From positions 1 to 10,810 of the forward strand of contig CALBVQ010000220.1 of assembly GCA_937969485.1 (NCBI GenBank): a stretch of DNA of 10,810 nt, read 5' to 3'. This document shows positions 1 to 6,927 of this stretch, piece after piece (the first letter of the stretch is position 1; every line of letters begins with the position of its first letter). Below the pieces are notes generated by a model. The model did no database searches and was not told where the DNA came from. It was given only the letters and a program-made list of their open reading frames with translations. This DNA is from an uncultured Saprospiraceae bacterium (lineage in GTDB: Bacteria; Bacteroidota; Bacteroidia; Chitinophagales; Saprospiraceae). The position numbers and the translations under genes are program-made.

Positions 1-9
1 AGAGAATGG

Positions 10-103
10 GAGCTCAACAGTTCTTTTGAAGCGCAGCCGTGGTCACCATCACGGTGAGCATCAAAAGAGCTGGACGTTCCCATTATCGAAGCAGTTTCAG
101 CTC
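10..103 (+). repeat. Repeat A, copy 1 (94-bp palindromic element)
   Basis: A 94-bp unit that recurs inverted at 4020-4113 with no gaps and 13 differences (about 86% identity), and begins again at 10803. It opens with GAGCTCAA (10-17) and closes with TTCAGCTC (96-103), a near inverted repeat. Inside, CAGTTCTTTTGA (18-29) can pair with TCAAAAGAGCTG (61-72), GGGA (8-11) with TCCC (78-81), and TCACC (43-47) with GGTGA (53-57), giving a long two-part hairpin. The tail 82-97 is identical in both copies. It has no open frame of useful length. It may be a non-autonomous mobile element or a structured RNA/DNA element; the sequence does not decide between these. Confidence 0.8.
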
Positions 104-132
104 GTAGTAGATATCTTAATGCATATTTCGGG

Positions 133-250
133 TTAAATCAAGTACAAGGCAGCAAACGCAAGGATAGCCTTAGCTATCATGAGTATTTCTAACGAAGTAA
201 GTGCTTTTATAAACTTGAAAATATGCGAAATTCTAAAACAGAAATGGTAT
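133..250 (+). repeat. Repeat B, copy 1 (left end missing)
   Basis: These 118 bases match 10650-10767 without gaps and with 5 substitutions (about 96% identity). The right end ACAGAAATGGTAT (238-250) corresponds to the right terminal inverted repeat of the complete copy, but the left terminal repeat and the next 30 bases of that copy are absent here and replaced by unrelated DNA after repeat A. A small hairpin, GATAGC-CTTA-GCTATC (163-178), lies inside; in the other copy one C becomes T, which still pairs as G-U. No coding potential is visible. It is best read as a truncated MITE-like element. Confidence 0.8.
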
Positions 251-406
251 AATTAGGACCTTAGTTGCAATCAACTGCAGATGTTTTTCTTAAGATGGCT
301 TCCGCCAAAAGGCTATAAAAGGCAGAGATTAGTCATGCTAATCAACTTAGAATGAAGTTTAGGCACCAAACTAGAGGCATGCCGCATCTGTATAGAAAAA
401 TGGCTT
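251..406. other. Intergenic region with small hairpins before the first gene
   Basis: No gene or clear promoter seen. It holds three short perfect hairpins: AGTTG-CAAT-CAACT (263-276), TGGC-TTCC-GCCA (296-307, a GGAA loop on the minus strand) and GATTAG-TCATG-CTAATC (327-343). The middle one belongs to a dispersed hairpin family described in the findings. With the repeats at 10-250 it makes up the gene-free first 406 bases. Confidence 0.5.
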
Positions 407-991
407 ATGAAGTTTCTAGTTTTTTCTATGTTACTGTTTTGTTTTAACTTGTTAAGTGGACAATCCTCAAAGTATGATTCAGTCAATTTCTTTAACCAAG
501 ATGCCTTTTCCATCAGGTTGGATCATTCGATACGCAGTAAAGGCGTAAGTCAAGAATTTATCAGTCGGAATAGTGACTTAAGAAAGATTCAATTCTTTGA
601 TTCAAAAGGTAGAGTTGCTAGGGAGGAATTTTATGAAAATGAATTGACTGAGGAGATCGTATTTAGTTACTTCGAGAAAGATCAGGTGATCAAAAGGTAT
701 GATGTTCTTAACAAGCTTGAACTTTCCTGTAGGCTAAGTGTGCACTTTAATTACCCTCCTTTGGCCAGGGAATCTGAGATCGAAGGCGAAATTCTCGTTG
801 AATTTACATTGAATGATGCATGCATTCCAACACACTTCAAGGTGCTGAATTCATTAGGATATGAAATAGATAAGGAAGTCAATACTAAGGTAAAGCGCAT
901 GATTGATCTTTCTAAGAAGTATAACCTTCCATACATTGATTGTGGCGAAGACCGGAAACCTCTTAAGATTATTTTTAGTTTGAACGAATAA
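407..991 (+). CDS. Exported protein with stand-alone TonB C-terminal-like domain
   Basis: A 194-residue protein. Residues 1-19 look like a Sec signal peptide (basic start, hydrophobic run, cleavage near LLSGQ-SS). Residues 55-105 resemble the repeating 'FFDSKGRV..EEFYENEL' pattern of YwqK/MORN-like surface proteins. Residues 112-192 fit the TonB C-terminal fold: YPPLAR (116-121), IEGEILVEFTLN, then a 'V-x-x-SLGYEIDKEV' stretch and a closing KIIFSL strand. Unlike a true TonB it has no retained membrane anchor and no proline-rich linker, so it probably does not transduce energy itself; many Bacteroidota encode such free domains and their role is mostly unknown. The ATG at 407 is chosen because it gives the signal peptide. 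It appears monocistronic. The domain call is by pattern only; moderate confidence. Confidence 0.75.
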   Translation: MKFLVFSMLLFCFNLLSGQSSKYDSVNFFNQDAFSIRLDHSIRSKGVSQEFISRNSDLRKIQFFDSKGRVAREEFYENELTEEIVFSYFEKDQVIKRYDVLNKLELSCRLSVHFNYPPLARESEIEGEILVEFTLNDACIPTHFKVLNSLGYEIDKEVNTKVKRMIDLSKKYNLPYIDCGEDRKPLKIIFSLNE

Positions 992-1012
992 TCTTGAGCT
1001 GTCAATTCTTTT

Positions 1013-1024
1013 GGGCGAAAGCCC
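1013..1024 (+). other. GAAA-loop hairpin after the first gene
   Basis: GGGC-GAAA-GCCC, preceded by CTTTT and starting 21 bases after the stop codon of the first gene. The T-run is on the 5' side, so it does not look like an intrinsic terminator on this strand. Similar hairpins with different stems occur at 296-307, 5231-5244, 9807-9821 and 9910-9919. Confidence 0.5.
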
Positions 1025-1187
1025 CATGATAAATGATAGCAATTGATATTGGTAGTGTCATTTTTGAAGAATATGAACTTGTAATCGAATTGGCGCTATC
1101 CACCGCAGCTATTCTAGTTACATTACATGACAAGAATAATTCAAAAAATTGTTAATTGATAATTACCAAATGATAAGTGTAAAACCT

Positions 1188-1195
1188 TATCTTTG
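1188..1195 (+). promoter_or_regulatory. Candidate -7 box for rpsO
   Basis: TATCTTTG matches the Bacteroidota -7 consensus TAnnTTTG exactly, 49 bases before the rpsO ATG. A good -33 TTTG at the usual 19-21 base spacing is not visible (the nearest TTG, 1156-1158, is about 29 bases away). The implied leader is about 40 nt. Support comes from the motif and position only. Confidence 0.5.
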
Positions 1196-1244
1196 CGGTC
1201 GCTATAACTGATTGTAGTATCACTAATGGTTAAAATTTTTAAAA

Positions 1245-1520
1245 ATGGCAATTTATTTAACAACAGAGAAGAAAAAAGAAATCTTCGCAGAGTATGGTGG
1301 AGACGCCAACAACACTGGATCAACTGAAGGTCAAGTGGCATTATTTACGTACAGAATTAATAGTCTGTCGGATCACTTAAGACAGAACAAGAAAGATCAT
1401 TCTTGTCGAAGAACCTTACTAACTCTAGTTGGTAAGAGAAGAAAACTTCTAGCATATTTAGCTTCAAAAGATATTGTAAAATATAGAGAGTTAATTGTTA
1501 AGCTAGGCATCAGAAAATAA
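1245..1520 (+). CDS. rpsO: 30S ribosomal protein S15
   Basis: 91 residues, close to the usual 88-89. S15 binds the central domain of 16S rRNA, nucleates platform assembly together with S6 and S18, and contributes to a bridge with the large subunit. The family core is plain: TGSTEGQVALFTYRINSLSDHLRQ (residues 24-47), then KKDHSCRR, and LVGKRRKLLAYL, matching the conserved 'TGS.E.QVA..T.RI..L..HL....KDH..RR.L..LVGKRR.LL.YL' pattern. The Cys in DHSCRR is less common than the usual His/Ser there. The ATG at 1245 follows an A/T-rich leader without a strong Shine-Dalgarno, normal for this phylum. It precedes pnp in the same order as in many bacteria, but a strong terminator separates the two. Confidence 0.97.
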   Translation: MAIYLTTEKKKEIFAEYGGDANNTGSTEGQVALFTYRINSLSDHLRQNKKDHSCRRTLLTLVGKRRKLLAYLASKDIVKYRELIVKLGIRK

Positions 1521-1524
1521 TTAT

Positions 1525-1556
1525 AATGGGAGAGCGCACGCTTTCCCATTTTTTTT
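1525..1556 (+). terminator. Intrinsic terminator after rpsO
   Basis: AATGGGA (1525-1531) and AGC pair with GCT and TCCCATT (1544-1550), with one G/T mismatch position, over a small loop. An unbroken T-run continues to 1556. It starts 4 bases after the rpsO stop codon, so pnp must be reached by readthrough or from its own promoter. Confidence 0.85.
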
Positions 1557-1564
1557 GCGGTATA

Positions 1565-1619
1565 AAATGGAGCGAGTCAATCTTTTCCCGAAATTGATTC
1601 TAGCGGTCTTACTCCATTT
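1565..1619 (+). promoter_or_regulatory. Long leader hairpin before pnp
   Basis: Two stacked stems separated by an asymmetric internal loop. AAATGGAG (1565-1572) pairs with CTCCATTT (1612-1619). GAGTCAAT (1574-1581) pairs with ATTGATTC (1593-1600), with one G-U. It sits between the rpsO terminator and the pnp ATG, 27 bases before the start codon. In E. coli the rpsO-pnp space holds a long hairpin cut by RNase III, through which PNPase represses its own mRNA. Shared position and shape suggest similar control, but this is inference. The TTTATTTTT that follows also allows an attenuator reading. Confidence 0.55.
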
Positions 1620-1646
1620 ATTTTTAAACAGATAGATATATATTTT

Positions 1647-3884
1647 ATGGGACAAATTCCAATCACTAGTTCATTCAACCTACCTGATGGACAAGAAGTG
1701 ATCATTGAAACAGGCAAGTTAGCGACACAAGCTAATGGATCTGTTGTTGTAAGAGTAGGTAACACAATGCTTTTCGCCTCTGTAGTTTCAGCTAAGAAAC
1801 CTAAAGAAGGTCAAAGTTTCTTCCCCCTTTCAGTTGATTATCAAGAAAAATTCGCCGCTGCTGGTAGAATTCCGGGTAACTTCTTCAAGCGTGAAGCGAG
1901 ATTATCAGACTATGAAATCCTAACTTCAAGATTAGTAGATAGAGCAATTCGTCCATTGTTTCCAGACGGTTACATGAATGAAACTCAAGTAATAATAAAT
2001 CTTATATCAGCTGAAGAAGATGTTCTTCCTGATGCTTATGCAGCACTTGCTGCGTCTGCTGCAATCGCAGTAAGTCCCATTCCTTTCCAAGAGCCACTTT
2101 CAGAAGTGCGTGTTGCGAAAATTGATGGAAATTACCATGTTAACCCTTCTAAGTCCGCTTTAGCTGAAGCGACACTTGACATTATTGTTGCGGCAACAAT
2201 GGAGAATGTAATGATGGTAGAAGGTGAAATGCAAGAATGTCAAGAAGCTGAGCTAGTAGAGGCTATCAAAATAGGGCATGATGCAATTAAAACTCAGATT
2301 GAGTGTCAATTAGATCTAGCTAAAAAAGTAGGAGATAAGGCTTTAATTAAGAGAGAATATGTTCCTCATGTATTAAACGAGGAAGTTGTTGCAATTGTAG
2401 CTGAATTAACTAAAGACAAGATTTATAAAGTAGCAAAGTCTTCATTAAGTAAATTTGATCGTAAAGACGAATTTGCAACAATTGAAGATGAATTGATGGC
2501 TGAACTTGAAGAGAAAGGAGAAGAGTGGATGGAAGAGCATGGTTCAGATGCTAAAAAAGCGTACGGTAAGTTAAAGAAAGATGTAATAAGAAGAATGGTG
2601 CTTGACGAGTCAGTAAGACTTGATGGTAGACCACTTGATAAAGTAAGACCGATATGGACTGAAGTAAGTTATTTACCTTCGACTCACGGTTCTGCAATTT
2701 TCACAAGAGGAGAAACTCAAGCATTAACGTCGTTGACATTGGGTACGAAACTTGATGAGCAAATGATTGATACTGCTTTAGATCATTACTTCGATAAATT
2801 CATACTTCACTATAATTTCCCGGCATTATCTGTTGGTGAAATTAAGCCGATGAGAGGACCAGGACGTAGAGAAGTAGGACACGCAATGCTTGCTAAAAGG
2901 TCATTGCTTCAAGTTCTTCCTGATGAAAATCCTTATACTATTCGTTTAGTGACTGATGTTCTGGAATCTAATGGTTCGTCTTCTATGGCAACTGTATGTT
3001 CTGGTTCAATGGCATTAATGGATGCAGGTATCAAAATCAAGGCGCCAGTTTCTGGAATAGCGATGGGTATGATTTCTGATGGTGAGAAAATCGCTGTTTT
3101 ATCTGATATTCTTGGTGATGAAGATGCACTGGGAGATATGGATTTCAAAGTAACAGGTACAGAAAAAGGGATTACTGGATGTCAAATGGATATCAAGATT
3201 GATGGACTTCCGTATTCAACTTTGGAAAAAGCACTAGAACAAGCAAAAGCTGGAAGAATCCATATTTTGGAGGAAATGGCTAAGACGATCGCTACACCTG
3301 CTGCTGATCTCAAGGATCATGCACCTAGAATTGTAGAAATGAGAATCGATAAGAGTTTCATTGGTGCAGTAATAGGATCAGGTGGAAAAGTGATTCAAGA
3401 ACTACAAGAGGTGACAAACACTACGATTACAATCGAAGAGGTTGGGCAAGAAGGCGTTGTGAAGATTTCTAGTACGAACAAGGCAAACATAGATATGGCT
3501 GTCGGCAAGATTGAGCAGATTACTCACGTTCCTGAGGTAGGAAATGAATATGATGCGAAAGTAGCGTCAGTTATGCCATACGGTGTATTTGTTGATTTCT
3601 ATGGACAGAGTGGATTACTTCACGTGTCAGAAGTAGCTTGGGAAAGAATCCAAGATGTTTCTACTGTCTTTAAGGAAGGAGACGATGTACGTGTTAAGTT
3701 GATCGGAATCGATCCTAAGACGAAGAAATTCCGTCTTTCAAGAAAAGTTCTTTTAGAAAAGCCTGAAGGCTATGTTGAGAGAGAACCAAGAGAAAGAGGA
3801 GACCGTGATCGAGGAGACAGAAGAGGTGGAGATAGAAGAGATAACCGAGGAGGTGATCGCAGAGATAACAGAAATAGAGACTAA
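1647..3884 (+). CDS. pnp: Polyribonucleotide nucleotidyltransferase (PNPase)
   Basis: 745 residues. PNPase degrades RNA 3' to 5' by phosphorolysis and can run in reverse; it forms a ring-shaped trimer in the cytoplasm. The first RNase PH-like domain carries the RNA-binding loop GRIPGNFFKRE (73-83) and SRLVDRAIRPLFPDGY. The second carries ESNGSSSMATVCSGSMALMDAG and the metal-site stretch ILGDEDALGDMDFK, whose Asp491 and Asp497 correspond by alignment to E. coli Asp486 and Asp492. A KH domain follows, with its GSGG loop at 577-580, then an S1 domain at about 630-700. Residues 713-745 form a tail rich in Arg, Gly and Asp, making the protein about 35 residues longer than the common 710. The ATG at 1647 gives the standard N-terminus. 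A leader hairpin precedes it and a terminator follows 28 bases after the stop. Confidence 0.97.
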   Translation: MGQIPITSSFNLPDGQEVIIETGKLATQANGSVVVRVGNTMLFASVVSAKKPKEGQSFFPLSVDYQEKFAAAGRIPGNFFKREARLSDYEILTSRLVDRAIRPLFPDGYMNETQVIINLISAEEDVLPDAYAALAASAAIAVSPIPFQEPLSEVRVAKIDGNYHVNPSKSALAEATLDIIVAATMENVMMVEGEMQECQEAELVEAIKIGHDAIKTQIECQLDLAKKVGDKALIKREYVPHVLNEEVVAIVAELTKDKIYKVAKSSLSKFDRKDEFATIEDELMAELEEKGEEWMEEHGSDAKKAYGKLKKDVIRRMVLDESVRLDGRPLDKVRPIWTEVSYLPSTHGSAIFTRGETQALTSLTLGTKLDEQMIDTALDHYFDKFILHYNFPALSVGEIKPMRGPGRREVGHAMLAKRSLLQVLPDENPYTIRLVTDVLESNGSSSMATVCSGSMALMDAGIKIKAPVSGIAMGMISDGEKIAVLSDILGDEDALGDMDFKVTGTEKGITGCQMDIKIDGLPYSTLEKALEQAKAGRIHILEEMAKTIATPAADLKDHAPRIVEMRIDKSFIGAVIGSGGKVIQELQEVTNTTITIEEVGQEGVVKISSTNKANIDMAVGKIEQITHVPEVGNEYDAKVASVMPYGVFVDFYGQSGLLHVSEVAWERIQDVSTVFKEGDDVRVKLIGIDPKTKKFRLSRKVLLEKPEGYVEREPRERGDRDRGDRRGGDRRDNRGGDRRDNRNRD

Positions 3885-3911
3885 GACTACTCGTTTCAAA
3901 ATAATTAAAAG

Positions 3912-3943
3912 CCGTGTCGATTCATTTCGATACGGTTTTTTTT
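3912..3943 (+). terminator. Intrinsic terminator after pnp
   Basis: CCGTGTCGA (3912-3920) pairs with TCGATACGG (3927-3935), one G-U wobble, over a 6-base loop. Eight T residues follow (3936-3943). It begins 28 bases after the pnp stop codon. Confidence 0.9.
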
Positions 3944-4019
3944 GTGCGGTGGACGAAAACGAGTCCGAATTTGCCCGCCTTTGGGGTTAAACCCAGAATA
4001 AGTTTTTGGTATCAATTGC

Positions 4020-4113
4020 GAGCTCAAACTGCTTCGATAATGGGAATGTCCAGCTCTTTTGATACCCACCTGAATGGTGAGCACGTTCGCACTTCAAAAG
4101 AACTATTGAGCTC
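4020..4113 (-). repeat. Repeat A, copy 2 (inverted)
   Basis: Reverse complement of the 94-bp unit at 10-103, same length. Here the outer ends are a perfect 8-bp inverted repeat, GAGCTCAA (4020-4027) and TTGAGCTC (4106-4113). Most differences from copy 1 fall in the central 35 bases, yet the hairpin persists: the apical stem becomes longer (CTCACC with GGTGGG plus flanking pairs), with T-A replaced by T-G and G-C by G-T. The arms and tail are nearly unchanged. No target-site duplication is obvious. Confidence 0.8.
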
Positions 4114-4281
4114 CCACCCGCTTTAGATTTATACTCAATTTTTGCAATAGGGCTGCACTTCTCAAAGTATCAGTTACACTAGTGAGATTGTGGTCTAAAG
4201 CACTGTAGATTGATTGAACGGAGGTATGGCGTACTGGCTTGTTTTGGGGTTTGGAGGCAATAGGGTAACTTTACTGCGGTA

Positions 4282-4289
4282 TAGATTTG
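4282..4289 (+). promoter_or_regulatory. Candidate -7 box for proC
   Basis: TAGATTTG fits TAnnTTTG and lies 44 bases before the proposed TTG start of proC. No -33 TTTG lies at the usual spacing (a TTTG at 4250-4253 is about 28 bases away). If used, transcription would begin downstream of the ATG at 4214, agreeing with the TTG start. Confidence 0.35.
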
Positions 4290-4333
4290 TAGAAATCATT
4301 ACCGGTATTATCACAAATCAAAACAAAATCACA

Positions 4334-5134
4334 TTGAAAATAATAATAATTGGAGGAGGGAATATGGGATTGACCTTTGCTAAGGCATTCATCAATGCAC
4401 ATGTGATCGCACCTGAAGATCTTATGATTCTCGAGAAAGATAATGAAGATAAGATCACACAGCTGAATGCCTTGAAGATAGCTCAAATACATACTGATCC
4501 TTCCATTATCAAAGACGCTGATCTGATCATTTTATCTGTGAAACCTCAAGATGCTCCAGTTCTATATTCACAAATGAGAACTTTTGTTGATAAGCAACAG
4601 CTAGTCTTGAGCATAATGGCTGGCATTACGATACAGTCTATTGTAGATAATCTTGGTGTTGACAAGGTAATAAGAGCAATGCCCAATCTTCCTTCACAGA
4701 TCGGAGTGGGAATGACTGCCTTCACTTCCACTGATCATGTATCTAGAATTGAAGAACAATGGATTCAGAATCTCTTACAAACTACAGGAAAGGCAATCAA
4801 TGTATCTACCGAAAGGGAAATTGATGTGGTGACAGCTATTTCTGGGTCTGGACCTGCATACATTTACTATTTCATGGACTCCATGATAACCGCTGCTAAG
4901 GATATGGGGCTTTCGAGTTCTGTGGCGGAAATGCTAGTTAAGCAGACTTTCAAGGGAGCCCTTGACCTCTACAAACAGAGTAGCCTCAATTGTAAAGAGT
5001 GGATCCAGAAAGTTTCCTCGAAAGGCGGAACTACTGAGGCGGCAATCAATCAGTTTGATAATTCGCACTTAGATCAAGCAATAATCAATGGAGCAAAGGC
5101 CGCATTCTATAGGGCTGAACAGCTCGGTAAGTAA
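4334..5134 (+). CDS. proC: Pyrroline-5-carboxylate reductase
   Basis: 266 residues from the TTG at 4334, matching the usual ProC length of about 265-275. The enzyme reduces 1-pyrroline-5-carboxylate to L-proline with NAD(P)H, the last step of proline synthesis. The N-terminus KIIIIGGGNMG is the Rossmann nucleotide-binding strand and glycine loop (residues 2-12). VKPQD, RAMPNLP and the C-terminal signature run AISGSGPAYIYYFMDSM ... SKGGTTEAAI are all present, the last covering the conserved dimer and active-site region. An in-frame ATG at 4214 would add 40 residues with no family similarity ahead of the first beta strand, so the TTG start is preferred. It stands alone on the plus strand, convergent with the hydrolase gene. 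Confidence 0.95.
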   Translation: MKIIIIGGGNMGLTFAKAFINAHVIAPEDLMILEKDNEDKITQLNALKIAQIHTDPSIIKDADLIILSVKPQDAPVLYSQMRTFVDKQQLVLSIMAGITIQSIVDNLGVDKVIRAMPNLPSQIGVGMTAFTSTDHVSRIEEQWIQNLLQTTGKAINVSTEREIDVVTAISGSGPAYIYYFMDSMITAAKDMGLSSSVAEMLVKQTFKGALDLYKQSSLNCKEWIQKVSSKGGTTEAAINQFDNSHLDQAIINGAKAAFYRAEQLGK

Positions 5135-5230
5135 AGAGCACAATGGATTAAGAAAGTATGATCTCAGTTACAATGTGAAGTACGTAAGCTTAGCTGCGGT
5201 TTAGCACTACACAACAGCAAGACCTTTATT

Positions 5231-5244
5231 TGGACGGAAGTCCA
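5231..5244 (+). other. GGAA-loop hairpin after proC
   Basis: TGGAC-GGAA-GTCCA, a perfect 5-bp stem with a GNRA-type loop, 96 bases after the proC stop. ATCTTTT follows, so it might act as a weak proC terminator; no better one is seen on the plus strand. It also belongs to the hairpin family at 296, 1013, 9807 and 9910. Confidence 0.45.
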
Positions 5245-5254
5245 TCTTTTAGTA

Positions 5255-5294
5255 ATACAAACGAAAAGAGCCTTAGAAATGAATCCAAGGCTCT
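5255..5294 (-). terminator. Terminator of the receptor-hydrolase unit
   Basis: Read on the minus strand, AGAGCCTT (5294-5287) pairs with AAGGCTCT (5274-5267) over a 12-base loop, then TTTCGTTTGT follows. It lies 46 bases beyond the hydrolase stop codon. The T-tail is interrupted, so efficiency is uncertain. Confidence 0.7.
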
Positions 5295-5340
5295 AATCTT
5301 ACTTTGAGAACTCAAAAGTTCAAATAACTTATAGGGTAGT

Positions 5341-6894
5341 CTATTTAAAAATGACCTCTTTCGAAATCACTCCTTTGTCTGTAGTTATCTGGGCGATGTA
5401 CATACCAGCTTCTAACGAGTTTCTATTGATAATTACAGAAGTTCCTTTAAGGTCAGTTCTGGCTTGAACGAGTCTGCCTTCAACTGAGAAAAGGTATACT
5501 TTCTCTATACTTGCTTCTTCCGTGCGTATCGTAAATTGGTTATCAATAGGGTTAGGGTAAACCTCTAATCCAATAGTTTCTGCATCAATTTCCACCACGT
5601 CCACTGGTAAAGCACAATTTAATCCTAAGGCCAGACACGCTCTCGGGGCTAAGAAGCCTACAATAGTGTCAACATAAGCGTGTCCTTTTTCTGCTGACAT
5701 ATCAGGGTTTGTAAGCAATCCTGAACCATGTAGAAGGGCTGCGTCAAACATTGTTCCTAATTGAGCATTTGTTCCAGCTACAACAAGTTCAAGTGTTGCA
5801 AGATCCCACCAAGACCAAGGAGACCCTTGCGGATTCGGTAAGTCAAAACCATAGAAATGGTCAGTACCCATCGTGATCGGAGCGCTTAATGCAGGCTCAA
5901 CATTAGTTACTTTTTGCTCCTCTACAATCTCTTCGAATGCAAGATATGAATCCGGGTCATTAAGCACATCATTGTTTCCTAATCCCGTAGCATATTCTAC
6001 TGCAGTTCTGTTACCCGAGACATTTACTACGAATTCCATAGTTGTAGGAACGATAACTGGACCATTTCCATAAGGTGCAAAGATATCCTGTGTGCAGTGA
6101 ACTCCCGCAAATGCCGGCTCTTGCTCTTCTCCATCGATCCATGTCAATTCTCCACATGCTCCTCCCATTCCGAAAGCAAAATCAACATCGGAGCTATAGC
6201 CCACGGAGTTTGCTAAGCACAATGGAGTTGTAGTCGTTGCAAATACGTTTCCTAGTGCTAAGGTGTCAATGTAAGACAAACCTGTTTCCGTATTAATGAA
6301 TTTTTCAACCAATAATTCTTCGTATTCGTATAGTGAACCGATTCCCCACGAGAGGTAAGCACCTGTTCCTACACCTACAATACCTATTTTGTCAGGATCA
6401 ATTCCTAGTGGATTTCCATCCTCAGCTACTGTTTTTCTTAGGTGACGGATACATGATCTTGTATCTTGAATCCCTCTGTAAGCCGCTTGTAATAAAGTAG
6501 CAGTTCTCACATTTTGATCATCGGACGTTGGTAACCAGCCTTGTCTATATGTATAAGCAATTGCAACATAGCCTCGACTTGCTAGTTCTCTACACAGAGT
6601 TACAGTTGTACTATCTGATCTAGCTCCGGTAATTCCACCGTTAAATAAAGGAGGTAGGAATGATCCAGTATGAGCTACTAGCATCACAGGTCTCGCAGTT
6701 TCAGTGTCACCGATAGGAGTGTATATGTCATAAAGTAAATCTATGGCGCCAGGTACTCCAGTAAGAATACTGATGTTGCTACCGTAAATAGCGTCTTTCG
6801 TCACTTCTACTCCGAATTGTGCTTCAAGATAACGTTCTTGAGCAGTAAGCCCGACTGCGCAAAGTACAAAAAGAAAAATGTAAATTTTTTTCAT
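5341..6894 (-). CDS. Secreted alpha/beta-hydrolase-fold protein with T9SS sorting domain
   Basis: 517 residues. Residues 1-19 form a signal peptide (cleavage near LTA-QE). The body resembles alpha/beta-hydrolase esterases: VMLVAHTG (70-77) sits where the oxyanion-hole HG motif lies, and GIDPDKIGIVGVGTGAY (164-180) is the strand and nucleophile elbow. VHCTQDIFAPYG (265-276) matches the 'HGTxDxxVPY' acid region, with Asp270 the likely acid, and His405 (KGHAYVDTIVGFL) is a candidate catalytic His. The elbow reads G-V-G-T-G, so Gly176 (codon GGA, 6367-6369) replaces the nucleophile Ser. Residues 443-517 (LEVYPNPIDNQF ... KEVIFK) are a type A T9SS C-terminal domain, so the protein should be exported across the outer membrane and surface-bound or released. 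It lies 33 bp downstream of the receptor gene, probably co-transcribed. The fold is likely; activity and substrate are unknown. Confidence 0.8.
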   Translation of the reverse strand: MKKIYIFLFVLCAVGLTAQERYLEAQFGVEVTKDAIYGSNISILTGVPGAIDLLYDIYTPIGDTETARPVMLVAHTGSFLPPLFNGGITGARSDSTTVTLCRELASRGYVAIAYTYRQGWLPTSDDQNVRTATLLQAAYRGIQDTRSCIRHLRKTVAEDGNPLGIDPDKIGIVGVGTGAYLSWGIGSLYEYEELLVEKFINTETGLSYIDTLALGNVFATTTTPLCLANSVGYSSDVDFAFGMGGACGELTWIDGEEQEPAFAGVHCTQDIFAPYGNGPVIVPTTMEFVVNVSGNRTAVEYATGLGNNDVLNDPDSYLAFEEIVEEQKVTNVEPALSAPITMGTDHFYGFDLPNPQGSPWSWWDLATLELVVAGTNAQLGTMFDAALLHGSGLLTNPDMSAEKGHAYVDTIVGFLAPRACLALGLNCALPVDVVEIDAETIGLEVYPNPIDNQFTIRTEEASIEKVYLFSVEGRLVQARTDLKGTSVIINRNSLEAGMYIAQITTDKGVISKEVIFK

Positions 6895-6927
6895 ATCTAT
6901 AAATGTTTAATTAAGTGTTAGTATTTG

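Larger units (their letters stand above)
3944..4333. other. Gene-free stretch between pnp and proC
   Basis: About 390 bases. It holds a GGAC...GTCC inverted repeat (3951-3966), a GGGTT-A-AACCC palindrome (3984-3994), the inverted copy of repeat A (4020-4113) and a candidate proC -7 box (4282-4289). The proC frame stays open upstream to an ATG at 4214, but those 40 codons do not resemble the ProC family and are treated as leader. Confidence 0.6.

Noticed and set aside
313..513. 66-codon minus-strand frame overlapping the first gene
   Set aside because: Antisense to the signal peptide region of a better-supported gene and passes through a hairpin; no family features.
3772..3990. 72-codon plus-strand frame overlapping the end of pnp
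   Set aside because: It is the +1 shadow of the repetitive Arg/Gly/Asp tail; its Glu/Ile-rich product follows from the same GA-rich repeats, and it runs through the terminator.
3914..4126. 70-codon plus-strand frame across the pnp terminator and repeat A
   Set aside because: It starts inside the terminator hairpin and its second half is the inverted repeat; no family resemblance.
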